A DNA stretch of 64,000 nt from Clostridium_AM sp900759715 (GTDB lineage Bacteria > Bacillota > Clostridia > Clostridiales > Clostridiaceae), in assembly GCA_900759715.1 (NCBI GenBank), contig CAAEXF010000007.1, positions 1 through 64,000 on the forward strand, in the 5' to 3' direction. Every line of letters starts with the position of its first letter. Within the stretch, counting starts at the first letter, position 1. The notes under the pieces are model-generated. The model saw only the letters and a program-made list of their open reading frames with translations. It made no database searches and was not told the origin of the DNA. This document shows, one piece after another, positions 32,269 to 40,688 of this stretch. The translations under genes were made by a program, and so were the position numbers.

Positions 32269-33474
32269 TTGATAACAATCGAAGAAGCTTTAGAAATAGT
32301 ATTAAAAGAAACAAAAGTATTAGGATTTGAAACAGTAAACATATTAAATTCATTAAACAAGGTTTTAGCAGAGGATATTTATTCAAAAGATAATTTACCT
32401 CCTTTTGATAAATCTGCTATGGATGGGTATGCCATTATAAGTGATGATACAGAAAATGCTTCAGAAGAAAAGCCTGTAAAACTTAAAATAAAAGGGACAA
32501 TTAAAGCAGGCGATTTTTATGAAGGTCAGCTAAAGTGTGGAGAAGCACTAAAAATAATGACAGGAGCGCCTGTACCTAATGGGGCTGATGCAGTAATTCA
32601 GATTGAAAATGTTGAGGCTGACAATGAAGAGGTAGCCATATTTAATCCGGTAAAAAAGAATAAAAATATATTAAATCTTGGTGAAGAAATTAAAAAAGGA
32701 GATATTGCTCTGTTATCAGATATGACTATAAGGCCATCAGAAATTGGACTTATGGCTTCACTGGGATTTAATTCTGTTAGAGTTGTTAAAGCACCTAAAA
32801 TAATTATAATTACTACAGGAGATGAACTTATAGATGTCAGTGAAGAGTTAACTTCAGGTAAGATAAGAGACTGTAATGGATATTCACTTATGGCGCTTGG
32901 AAAGAATCTTCAAGCCGATGTAAAGTTTTATGGCATTGTAAGAGATGATATGGATGTATTGTTCAAAAAAATGCAAGAGGCCTTTGAAGAAGGTGATATT
33001 ATTATAACTTCTGGAGGTGTATCTGCTGGAGATTATGATTTTGTTGAGAACTGTTTAAAAGAATTAGGCGCTGATATTAAATTTTCGTCAGTAGCTATAA
33101 AACCTGGGAAGCCATTCACATTTGCAAAATATAAAGATAAATTATTCTTTGGCCTTCCGGGAAATCCTTTAGCAGTAATAAATACATTTGAACAGTTTGT
33201 AAGTCCCGCAGCAAAAAAGATGATGGGCAAAAGTGACATACATAATAAGCAATTTAAGGTGATTTTAGGAGAAGGCTTTAAGTCTGTCAAAGGCAGAACA
33301 AATTATGTTTATGTGAATATTGAAGAGAAAGATGGAATCTATTATGCCTATAAAGTAGGTTCTCAAAGTTCAAATCAACTCTTAACGATAAGTAAGGCCA
33401 ATGGAATTATTATACTAGATAAAGAAATGGTAAAAGCAGGAGAGGAAGTCAATGGAAGATTCATATTTAAATAA
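32269..33474 (+). CDS. moeA: Molybdopterin molybdenumtransferase
   Basis: 401 aa from a TTG start with AGGAGG 8 nt upstream. MoeA signatures: LPPFDKSAMDGYAI, IMTGAPVPNGADAVIQ, ITTGDELIDV, IITSGGVSAGDYDFV and FGLPGNPLAVINTFEQFV. It inserts molybdate (or tungstate) into adenylated molybdopterin. It overlaps mobB by 23 nt and so is coupled to FDH cofactor synthesis. Confidence 0.95.
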   Translation: MITIEEALEIVLKETKVLGFETVNILNSLNKVLAEDIYSKDNLPPFDKSAMDGYAIISDDTENASEEKPVKLKIKGTIKAGDFYEGQLKCGEALKIMTGAPVPNGADAVIQIENVEADNEEVAIFNPVKKNKNILNLGEEIKKGDIALLSDMTIRPSEIGLMASLGFNSVRVVKAPKIIIITTGDELIDVSEELTSGKIRDCNGYSLMALGKNLQADVKFYGIVRDDMDVLFKKMQEAFEEGDIIITSGGVSAGDYDFVENCLKELGADIKFSSVAIKPGKPFTFAKYKDKLFFGLPGNPLAVINTFEQFVSPAAKKMMGKSDIHNKQFKVILGEGFKSVKGRTNYVYVNIEEKDGIYYAYKVGSQSSNQLLTISKANGIIILDKEMVKAGEEVNGRFIFK

Positions 33475-33991
33475 AATACCAGTAATTTCAATTGTATCAA
33501 CAAAGTCTGATACTGGGAAAACAACTTTAATTGAGAACATTATAAGAATATTAAAGAATAATAAATATAAAGTAGGAGCAATAAAACACGATGTCCATAA
33601 ATTTGAGATAGATTACCCAGGAAAAGATAGCTACAAACTCACAGAGGCTGGAGCAGATAAAGTTGTAGTTTCATCAGATTCAAAATTAGCTATGATTCAA
33701 AGAATTGAAACTAAAAGAACAATAGATGAATTACTATGGCTATTTAAAGATATGGATATCATTATAATCGAAGGATTTAAAGATAACAATTTCCCTAAAA
33801 TAGAGATTCATAGAAAGGAAGTTGACAGTAATTTGTTGTGTCAAAATCCTAAATTTGATAGCTCAAGCTTCATTGCTGTTGCAAGCAATGAACCACTAAA
33901 TATAAACATTCCAGTTTTAGATATTAACAACCCAGAAGAAGTGTGTGATTTTATTGAAAGAAACATTTTGGGAGGAAGTGTAGTTGATTAA
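33452..33991 (+). CDS. mobB: Molybdopterin-guanine dinucleotide biosynthesis adaptor
   Basis: 179 aa. The Walker A site STKSDTGKTTLIENII is followed by VGAIKHDVHKFEID and IIIIEGFKD, typical of the MobB GTP-binding protein that helps form the bis-MGD cofactor. Its start lies inside moeA and its end overlaps fdhD by 8 nt, so the three genes are translated together. Confidence 0.93.
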   Translation: MEDSYLNKIPVISIVSTKSDTGKTTLIENIIRILKNNKYKVGAIKHDVHKFEIDYPGKDSYKLTEAGADKVVVSSDSKLAMIQRIETKRTIDELLWLFKDMDIIIIEGFKDNNFPKIEIHRKEVDSNLLCQNPKFDSSSFIAVASNEPLNINIPVLDINNPEEVCDFIERNILGGSVVD

Positions 33992-34763
33992 AATAAAAAA
34001 ATACCCTGTAGTTAAATACGACAAGTATGAAAAAGAAAGTAGTTGTGAAAGTATGATTTATGAATACCCCTTAAGTTTATTCATAAATGAAAAACATATA
34101 GCCACACTATTATGCACACCTGAGAAATTAGACGCTTTGGTTTGGGGATTTTTAATAACCCAAGGAATAATTTCTAATATGGATGAAGTAGAAAGTTTTG
34201 AATTAGATGACAAAAACGGTATAGCTAAGATAAGATTGAATGCTAATAGCGATAAACAATCAAGGCAACTATTGCCGGTAGGTTTTAATGAAGAAGATAG
34301 AGCAGATTTTTTTTCCAAGTTAGTTGAATCATTAAATTGTAAAGTTGCAGAAGATCAATGTCTTTCAATTGATGTTTCAAAAGTTTATGAATTAATGGAT
34401 GAGAATTTGTCATACTCTGAGGCTTTCAAGCAAACAGGAGGAGCACATTGCGTAGCTTTATCAGATGGGGAAAAAATAGTTGTGATTTGCGAAGATGTAG
34501 CTCGCCATAATGCTATGGACAAAGCAATTGGAGAGGCACTTATGCGAAATATACCGCTAAATGATAAGATTATCTTCATAAGTGGTAGAGTGTCTTTTGA
34601 AATGATATTAAAAGTTGCTAGGTTTGGATTGCCAATAGTCATTTCAAAGTCTGCACCAACTAGCCTTTCAATAGAGCTTGCACAAAAATTAAATATAACA
34701 TTAGCTGGATTTGTAAGAGAAGAAAAAATGAAAATTTATACATGTCCTCATAGGATAAAATAA
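33984..34763 (+). CDS. fdhD: Formate dehydrogenase accessory sulfurtransferase
   Basis: 259 aa from a TTG start (IKIKKYP). YPLSLFINEKHIATLLCTPE, LVWGFLITQGII, QTGGAHCVALSDG and EDVARHNAMDKAIGEALM match FdhD, which passes sulfur to the FDH molybdenum cofactor. The Cys loop seen as CGxCG in E. coli is not present; only separated cysteines (NCKVAEDQC, GGAHC) are seen. It overlaps mobB. Confidence 0.92.
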   Translation: MIKIKKYPVVKYDKYEKESSCESMIYEYPLSLFINEKHIATLLCTPEKLDALVWGFLITQGIISNMDEVESFELDDKNGIAKIRLNANSDKQSRQLLPVGFNEEDRADFFSKLVESLNCKVAEDQCLSIDVSKVYELMDENLSYSEAFKQTGGAHCVALSDGEKIVVICEDVARHNAMDKAIGEALMRNIPLNDKIIFISGRVSFEMILKVARFGLPIVISKSAPTSLSIELAQKLNITLAGFVREEKMKIYTCPHRIK

Positions 34764-34800
34764 TTATTAAAGTTTAAAAATAGGGTTTTATTAATGATAT

Positions 34801-34873
34801 AGGTTTGGGGTTTAAAGGTTTTGGGTTTAAAGGTTTTAGGTTTTAAATAGGTTTTAGGTTTTAGGGATAGGCG
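34801..34873 (+). repeat. G/T-rich degenerate tandem repeat
   Basis: Units such as GGTTTAAA, GGTTTTGGG and GGTTTTAGG recur about eight times on the + strand between fdhD and hytC, in otherwise A-rich DNA. The spaced GG/GGG runs could form a two-layer G-quadruplex in the leader of hytC. Confidence 0.7.
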
Positions 34874-34928
34874 GGATAATTATTGTTATTCTGTTTATAT
34901 AAATTTGCAATAAGAGGGGGATTTATTT

Positions 34929-35417
34929 ATGCAAGCGGCACAAAAACAAGAATTACACGAAGACAGCTTGTGTGCGAGAGACGTAATAGAAAAGTATCCT
35001 AAGGAACAGAGATTTACTCTGGCAATACTTCAGGATATACAAAGAAAGTATAAGTATATACCAAGAGAAGCATTAGAAACTCTCGCAGAATACTTAGAAA
35101 TACCTGTAAGTAAATTATACGGTATGGCAACTTTCTATAAAGCTTTAAGTTTAACACCAAAAGGAAAATATATTGTAACTGTATGTGATGGAACTGCCTG
35201 TCACGTTGCAGGCTCAATGGTTGCGCTTGACGAGATTGAAAAATCTTTAGGCATTAAAGCAGGACAAACTACAGAAGATCTTAAGTTCTCAATAAATACT
35301 GTTAACTGCATAGGATGCTGCGCTATAGCACCTGTAATGATGATTAATGAAAGATACTATGGTAACTTAACACCTAAAATGGTAAAAGAAATTCTTGATG
35401 AATATAGAGGTGAATAG
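34929..35417 (+). CDS. hytC: NADP-reducing/bifurcating hydrogenase subunit HytC (NuoE-like)
   Basis: 162 aa, thioredoxin-like [2Fe-2S] protein of the NuoE/HndA family. The four ligands lie in CDGTACHVAG and CIGCCAIAP. The gene opens the block hytC-hytB-hytD-hytE1-hytA-hytE2, which matches the order of the NADP-dependent electron-bifurcating hydrogenase/FDH complex of acetogenic clostridia. AGAGGGGG precedes the ATG. Confidence 0.9.
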   Translation: MQAAQKQELHEDSLCARDVIEKYPKEQRFTLAILQDIQRKYKYIPREALETLAEYLEIPVSKLYGMATFYKALSLTPKGKYIVTVCDGTACHVAGSMVALDEIEKSLGIKAGQTTEDLKFSINTVNCIGCCAIAPVMMINERYYGNLTPKMVKEILDEYRGE

Positions 35418-35419
35418 TG

Positions 35420-37225
35420 ATGAGTGTAAAGAAAACTATTTATGTATGTTGTGGGACAGGTTGCTTAGCTAGAAATAGTATGGAGCTATATGAAGAACTT
35501 AAGAAGAAAGTGGCTGAATTAGGAGCAGCAGCTTCTGTAGAAGCAGAATATGAATTTAAAGCTACAGGTTGTGATGGACTTTGTGAAAAGGGACCAGTAG
35601 TAAAGATTCAGCCTGATGATATTGCTTACTTTAAAGTAAAAATTGAAGATGCACAAGAAATTGTAGAAAAGACAATAATGAATGGTGAGGTTATCGATAG
35701 GCTTCTTTACTTTGAAACTTCAACAAAGCAAAGATTAAGACACCATAAGGAAAGTGAATTCTGCAAAAGACAGATGAAAATAGCACTTAGAAATGTAGGA
35801 GAAATAGATCCTGTTGTTTTTGAAGATTATCTAGAGAAAGATGGATATAAGGCTCTTCACAAAGTAATATTTGATATGAAAAAGGGCGATGTAATAGAAG
35901 AAGTGACTAAGTCAGGTCTTAGAGGAAGAGGAGGCGCAGGCTTCCCAACAGGACGTAAGTGGAATACTGCTTTTAAAATAGACACTGCTCCTAAATATGT
36001 AGTATGTAATGGTGATGAAGGTGACCCAGGTGCTTTCATGGATAGAAGTATAATGGAAGGTGACCCTCATAGTGTTATAGAAGGTATGGCCATATGTGCT
36101 TATGCTATTGGAGCAAACCAAGGTTTTGCATATATAAGAGATGAGTATGGACTAGCTATTGAAAATATGAAGCTAGCAATAAAACAAGCAAGAGAAAAAG
36201 GATATCTTGGCAAAAATATAATGAATAGTGGTTTTGATTTTGATATTGATATAGTAAGAGGTGGTGGAGCCTTCGTATGTGGAGAATCTACAGCACTATT
36301 ATCCTCAATTGAAGGAAAAGTTGGAGAACCAAAAGCTAAGTATATCCATACTACTGAAAAAGGTTTATGGGGACAACCGACCGTATTAAACAATGTAGAA
36401 ACTTGGACTAATATTCCAATAATAATTACTAAAGGTGGAGACTGGTATAGTTCAATAGGAACTATGAAAGATAGTAAAGGTACAAAAGCCTTCTCACTAG
36501 TTGGTAAGGTTAAAAATACTGGATTGGTAGAAGTTCCTATGGGAACTACTCTTAGAGAAATAATATATGATATAGGCGGCGGAGTATTAAATGACAGAAA
36601 GTTTAAAGCTGTTCAAATAGGAGGGCCTTCTGGTGGATGTCTACCTGAAGAATACTTGGACCTACAAGTAGACTATGATACTCTAGTAAAAGCTGATTCT
36701 ATGATGGGTTCTGGCGGTATGATTGTTATGGATGATAGAACCTGTATGGTAGATGTGGTAAGATATTACCTCAACTTCCTTGCTGAAGAGTCCTGCGGAA
36801 AATGCGTTCCATGTAGAGAAGGCGTAAAGAGAATGCTAGAAATATTAACTGATATTTGTGAAGGAAGAGGTAGAGAAGGAGATATAGAAGAGCTTGAAAA
36901 AATTTGTAAAACTGTAGGTAGTGCAGCTTTATGCGGACTTGGAAAGAGTGCGCCAAATCCAGTAAGAGCATCTATAAGATATTTTAGGGATGAATTTGAA
37001 GAGCATATAAAAAATAAGAGATGTCGTGCAGGAGTATGTAAGGAACTTACAACATTTATTATAGATGAAGATAAATGTGTTGGTTGTGATATATGTAAAA
37101 AGAACTGTCCTGTAGATGTTATTGCAGGAGAAGTTAAGAAACCTCATACAATTGATACTGAGAAGTGTGTAAGATGCGGTAACTGTATGAACATTTGTAA
37201 GTTTAATGCAGTTAAAGTTAAATAG
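35420..37225 (+). CDS. hytB: Bifurcating hydrogenase flavin subunit HytB (NuoF-like)
   Basis: 601 aa. In order: a thioredoxin-like [2Fe-2S] domain (CCGTGCLARNS, residues 10-90), NAD(P)H/FMN domain (GLRGRGGAGFPTGRKW, GDEGDPGAFMDR), a 4Fe-4S site ESCGKCVPCREG, and two C-terminal ferredoxin clusters (CVGCDICKKNCP, CVRCGNCMNICK). It is the likely site of flavin-based bifurcation between NADP, ferredoxin and the hydrogenase. Starts 2 nt after hytC. Confidence 0.93.
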   Translation: MSVKKTIYVCCGTGCLARNSMELYEELKKKVAELGAAASVEAEYEFKATGCDGLCEKGPVVKIQPDDIAYFKVKIEDAQEIVEKTIMNGEVIDRLLYFETSTKQRLRHHKESEFCKRQMKIALRNVGEIDPVVFEDYLEKDGYKALHKVIFDMKKGDVIEEVTKSGLRGRGGAGFPTGRKWNTAFKIDTAPKYVVCNGDEGDPGAFMDRSIMEGDPHSVIEGMAICAYAIGANQGFAYIRDEYGLAIENMKLAIKQAREKGYLGKNIMNSGFDFDIDIVRGGGAFVCGESTALLSSIEGKVGEPKAKYIHTTEKGLWGQPTVLNNVETWTNIPIIITKGGDWYSSIGTMKDSKGTKAFSLVGKVKNTGLVEVPMGTTLREIIYDIGGGVLNDRKFKAVQIGGPSGGCLPEEYLDLQVDYDTLVKADSMMGSGGMIVMDDRTCMVDVVRYYLNFLAEESCGKCVPCREGVKRMLEILTDICEGRGREGDIEELEKICKTVGSAALCGLGKSAPNPVRASIRYFRDEFEEHIKNKRCRAGVCKELTTFIIDEDKCVGCDICKKNCPVDVIAGEVKKPHTIDTEKCVRCGNCMNICKFNAVKVK

Positions 37226-37236
37226 GGGGTGTTGCT

Positions 37237-37995
37237 ATGAAAATTATAATTGATGGGAAAGCGTGTGAAGCAGAACGTGGTGAATATATACTACAAGTAG
37301 CAAGAAGAAATAATATATATATACCTACATTATGTCATAGTGATGCTCTTTCAGGACTTGGAAGCTGCAGACTATGTGTAGTTGAGGTAATAGACAGGGG
37401 ATGGTCCAAGGTTGTAACTTCTTGCATATTCCCTATTACAAAGGAAGTTGAAGTAGTAACTAATTCTAAAAAGATAAGAGATATAAGAAAAGATTTAGTT
37501 ATGCTTCTTCAAGCTAGATGCCCTGAGAATGAAGAACTTAAGAAAATGGCAAAAGAATTTGGAGTTGAAGAAGATAGAGTAAATAGATTTAAATTAGATC
37601 TAAGTGAAAATTGTGTACTTTGTGGACTCTGTACAAGAGCTTGTGAGGAAATGGGAACAGGTGCGATAGCTACAGTTGATAGAGGTATTTTCAAAAAGGT
37701 TTCTACACCTTTTGACGATCCATCACCAGAATGTATAGGTTGTGCTGCTTGTGTAAATGTGTGCCCAACTAATGCAATAAAAATGGTAGACAAAGATGGT
37801 GAAAGAGAAATATGGGGTAAAAAATTAAAATTACAAGCATGTGAAGAGTGTGGTAAAGAATTTGCTACTGTAGATCATATGAAGTTCGCATTTGCAAAGT
37901 CAGGCAGAAAATTAGAAAAGGCGCTTTGCGAAGAATGTAGGAGAAAGGCAAGTCTTGATAATATAAAAAATGTTTTCGAAGGTTTAGAGCTGTAG
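37237..37995 (+). CDS. hytD: Bifurcating hydrogenase Fe-S subunit HytD (NuoG N-terminal-like)
   Basis: 252 aa. A [2Fe-2S] plant-type domain (CHSDALSGLGSCRLC) is followed by 4Fe-4S sites (CVLCGLCTRACEEMG, CIGCAACVNVCP) and a C-terminal four-Cys site (CEECGKEF, then CEEC). It would carry electrons between HytB and the hydrogenase HytA. GGGGGTG precedes the ATG, 11 nt after hytB. Confidence 0.88.
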   Translation: MKIIIDGKACEAERGEYILQVARRNNIYIPTLCHSDALSGLGSCRLCVVEVIDRGWSKVVTSCIFPITKEVEVVTNSKKIRDIRKDLVMLLQARCPENEELKKMAKEFGVEEDRVNRFKLDLSENCVLCGLCTRACEEMGTGAIATVDRGIFKKVSTPFDDPSPECIGCAACVNVCPTNAIKMVDKDGEREIWGKKLKLQACEECGKEFATVDHMKFAFAKSGRKLEKALCEECRRKASLDNIKNVFEGLEL

Positions 37996-38048
37996 CATAA
38001 AGCTTTTTAGAATTAAGAATTGGAAATTAAGGAAGGGTGGTAAGTTAA

Positions 38049-38603
38049 ATGAAACCAGATCTTAACTCTTTTGTAATAGGAGACCCAAATAAGTGTATTG
38101 GATGTAGATCCTGTGAAGTAGCTTGTGCGGCAGCTCATAGAGAAAATAATACAGGTGCAACAATAGGCACTATAGATACTCCTATAATACCAAGATTATT
38201 TTTTATAAAAAATAAAAATGCAGCTATGGAAGTTCAGTGCAGGCATTGTGAGGATGCTCCTTGTGCAAATTCCTGTCCTTCTGGTGCAATAACTCAGGTG
38301 GACGGAGCTATAACTATAGATGATAAAGTTTGTATAGGTTGTAAGACCTGCAGCTTAGTATGTCCCGTTGGTGCAATTGATCTATTGCCTAAATATGTAG
38401 GATCAGTAGTAAATGGTGGAATTGATAGAAAGTTAACTATAATGGCGTATAAGTGTGACATGTGTAAAGAGGTTGGTGGCACACCAAATTGCATTAAAGC
38501 ATGTCCAAAAGATGCTTTAAAAGTAGCTACTCCTAAAGAGGATAAGACAGATCGTAATGTTAAAGCGGTTCTAGAATTGCTTAACATTAACAAAAATCTT
38601 TAG
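38049..38603 (+). CDS. hytE1: Ferredoxin-like electron-transfer subunit HytE1 (HycB type)
   Basis: 184 aa with four [4Fe-4S] motifs: CIGCRSCEVACA, CRHCEDAPCANSCP, CIGCKTCSLVCP and CDMCKEVGGTPNCIKACP. This is the polyferredoxin fold of HycB/HydN proteins that join FDH to hydrogenases. It is a paralogue of the product at 40028. Placed between HytD and HytA. Confidence 0.88.
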   Translation: MKPDLNSFVIGDPNKCIGCRSCEVACAAAHRENNTGATIGTIDTPIIPRLFFIKNKNAAMEVQCRHCEDAPCANSCPSGAITQVDGAITIDDKVCIGCKTCSLVCPVGAIDLLPKYVGSVVNGGIDRKLTIMAYKCDMCKEVGGTPNCIKACPKDALKVATPKEDKTDRNVKAVLELLNINKNL

Positions 38604-38638
38604 GTTATAAAAATCCATGAAAGAAAGGGATGTTAGAG

Positions 38639-40024
38639 ATGTCAACAAATACTGCCATGATAAATATAGATAAAGAATTATGTACAGGTTGCAGACGTTG
38701 TTCAGAAGTTTGCCCTGTTGACGCAATAGAAGGCAAGGATGGGGAGCCTCAGCAAATAAATATAGATAAATGCGTTATGTGTGGACAGTGTGTACAGATT
38801 TGTAAAGGTTACGCTCCTATGTATGAAGAAATTCCGACACCTATAAGCAAAAAGCTTTATGACAGAGGAATGTTAAAAAGTGTAAAGGAACCTATATTTG
38901 CAGCCTACAATAAAGGACATGTAAGAGAAGTTAGTGATTTGTTGCAAAATAAAGAGGTGTTTAAAGTTGTACAATGTGCGCCAGCAGTAAGAGTGGGATT
39001 AGCTGAGGATTTTGGATTAGAGCTTGGAACACTTACTCCAGGAAAGCTGGCAGCAGCACTTCGTAGATTGGGATTTGACAGAGTATATGATACAAACTTT
39101 ACTGCAGATTTAACTATAATGGAAGAAGGTACTGAGCTTATAAAAAGGGTAACAGAAGGTGGAACTTTACCGATGTTTACATCCTGCTGTCCTGCATGGG
39201 TTAAATATGTAGAGCAGACATATCCAGAGCTTATTGCGCATCTTTCAACTTGTAAATCTCCACAGCAGATGGCTGGAGCGGTATTTAAGACTTATGGTGC
39301 AAGAATTAACAATGTAAACCCAGCTGAAATGTATAGTGTATCTGTTATGCCATGTACATGTAAACCTTTTGAAGCAAACAGAGAGGAAATGAATGATAGT
39401 GGATACAGGGACGTAGATGTTGCTATAACTACAAGGGAACTAGCTCAATTGATAAAGGATAAAGCTATCGACTTTCACAGCTTACCAGAGGAAGAATTTG
39501 ATAATCCATTAGGAAACTATTCTGGTGCAGGCACTATATTTGGGTTAACTGGAGGAGTTATGGAAGCGGCTCTTAGAACAGGATATGAACTTATAACTAA
39601 GCAGTCAATTCCAAGTGTAGATCTTACTGCTGTAAGAGGCGGAGAAGGCTTTAGAACAGCAGAAGTAGAGGTTGGTGACTTAAAATTAAAGGTTGGAGTG
39701 GTTTCAGGATTACAGCATGTTGAACCTTTAATGGAAAAAATAAAGACTGGTGAATGTGATTTGCATTTTGTAGAAGTAATGACCTGCCCAGAAGGATGTA
39801 TAAGTGGAGGCGGACAGCCAAAATTAATTTTCGATGAGGATAAGAGCACTGCTTATAATAATAGAAAAGCTGGACTTTATAACCATGATGCAAATTTAGA
39901 AGTTAGAAAGTCACATGAAAATCCTGCTATAAAGGAGATATATGATGAATTTTTAGGAGAGCCTCTAGGACATAAGTCACATGAGCTCTTGCATACACAT
40001 TATAAGTCTAGAAAGGAGAATTAA
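38639..40024 (+). CDS. hytA: [FeFe] hydrogenase catalytic subunit HytA
   Basis: 461 aa. Two N-terminal ferredoxin clusters (CTGCRRCSEVCP, CVMCGQCVQICK) are followed by the H-cluster domain with L1 TSCCPAW, L2 MPCTCKP and L3 TCPEGCISGGGQP. It lacks the N-terminal [2Fe-2S] domain of larger hydrogenases. AAAGGG is well spaced for the ATG at 38639 rather than 38630. L2 has an unusual extra Cys (TCKP) and L3 reads TCPEGC instead of ACPGGC. Confidence 0.93.
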   Translation: MSTNTAMINIDKELCTGCRRCSEVCPVDAIEGKDGEPQQINIDKCVMCGQCVQICKGYAPMYEEIPTPISKKLYDRGMLKSVKEPIFAAYNKGHVREVSDLLQNKEVFKVVQCAPAVRVGLAEDFGLELGTLTPGKLAAALRRLGFDRVYDTNFTADLTIMEEGTELIKRVTEGGTLPMFTSCCPAWVKYVEQTYPELIAHLSTCKSPQQMAGAVFKTYGARINNVNPAEMYSVSVMPCTCKPFEANREEMNDSGYRDVDVAITTRELAQLIKDKAIDFHSLPEEEFDNPLGNYSGAGTIFGLTGGVMEAALRTGYELITKQSIPSVDLTAVRGGEGFRTAEVEVGDLKLKVGVVSGLQHVEPLMEKIKTGECDLHFVEVMTCPEGCISGGGQPKLIFDEDKSTAYNNRKAGLYNHDANLEVRKSHENPAIKEIYDEFLGEPLGHKSHELLHTHYKSRKEN

Positions 40025-40027
40025 TCA

Positions 40028-40552
40028 ATGTCTAATCGTTTTGTAGCAGCTGATCCAAATAAGTGTATTGGTTGCAGAACTTGTGAAATAGCATGTGCCG
40101 TAGCGCATTCAGAGCAAGATATTTTTACCGCTAAGACTGAAGATATTCAATTTCAACCTCGTTTAACAGTAATAAAGACTGCCAAAGTAAGTGCACCTGT
40201 TCAATGTAGACAGTGCAAGGACGCCCCATGTGCTAGCGTATGTCCGGTAAACTGCATAAGCAATAAGGATGGGTACATGCATGTGGATGAAGCAGTTTGT
40301 ATAGGATGTAAAACATGTATGGTGGCATGTCCTTATGGTGTTATTGATTTAGTTAGCCAGTATAGAGATGGCGAAAAGATATTACAAGAAAGATTCAGAT
40401 ATTCAGATGAAGGAGAAGTTCATACAGGCAAAGAAAAAATTATAGCAATTAAATGTGATCTTTGCAGCAATAGAGAAAAAGGACCAGCCTGCATAGATGT
40501 TTGTCCTACATCCGCTTTAAGAATTATTAACCATGAAGATATAGAAGAGTAG
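40028..40552 (+). CDS. hytE2: Ferredoxin-like electron-transfer subunit HytE2 (HycB type)
   Basis: 174 aa with four [4Fe-4S] motifs: CIGCRTCEIACA, CRQCKDAPCASVCP, CIGCKTCMVACP and CDLCSNREKGPACIDVCP. It shares the layout of HytE1 but is clearly diverged, so each may serve a different partner (for example HytA versus FdhF). It is the last gene of the hyt block, 4 nt after hytA; AAAGGAG precedes the ATG. Confidence 0.88.
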   Translation: MSNRFVAADPNKCIGCRTCEIACAVAHSEQDIFTAKTEDIQFQPRLTVIKTAKVSAPVQCRQCKDAPCASVCPVNCISNKDGYMHVDEAVCIGCKTCMVACPYGVIDLVSQYRDGEKILQERFRYSDEGEVHTGKEKIIAIKCDLCSNREKGPACIDVCPTSALRIINHEDIEE

Positions 40553-40574
40553 AATTATATAGGGGAAATAGGCC

Positions 40575-40668
40575 GAAAGTCAACTTATACAGAGGGATAT
40601 GTTTCTAAAGCTAAAAGCTTTTAACGTACTGAAGCTTAGAAACATATCCCGCGTATAAGTTGACTTTC
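40575..40668. terminator. Long interrupted palindrome between convergent hytE2 and sigma-54 activator genes
   Basis: A 16-bp outer stem (GAAAGTCAACTTATAC/GTATAAGTTGACTTTC) and an 18-bp inner stem (GGGATATGTTTCTAA.. / ..TTAGAAACATATCCC) are separated by a small internal loop. T-rich sequence follows on the + strand. It probably terminates both convergent transcripts, but it is much longer than the other terminators here. Confidence 0.65.
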
Positions 40669-40688
40669 TACCTTTTCTATCTATATTT

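Noticed and set aside
34801..34873. CRISPR-like repeat array
   Set aside because: Units are only 8-9 nt, degenerate, with no spacers and no cas genes nearby.
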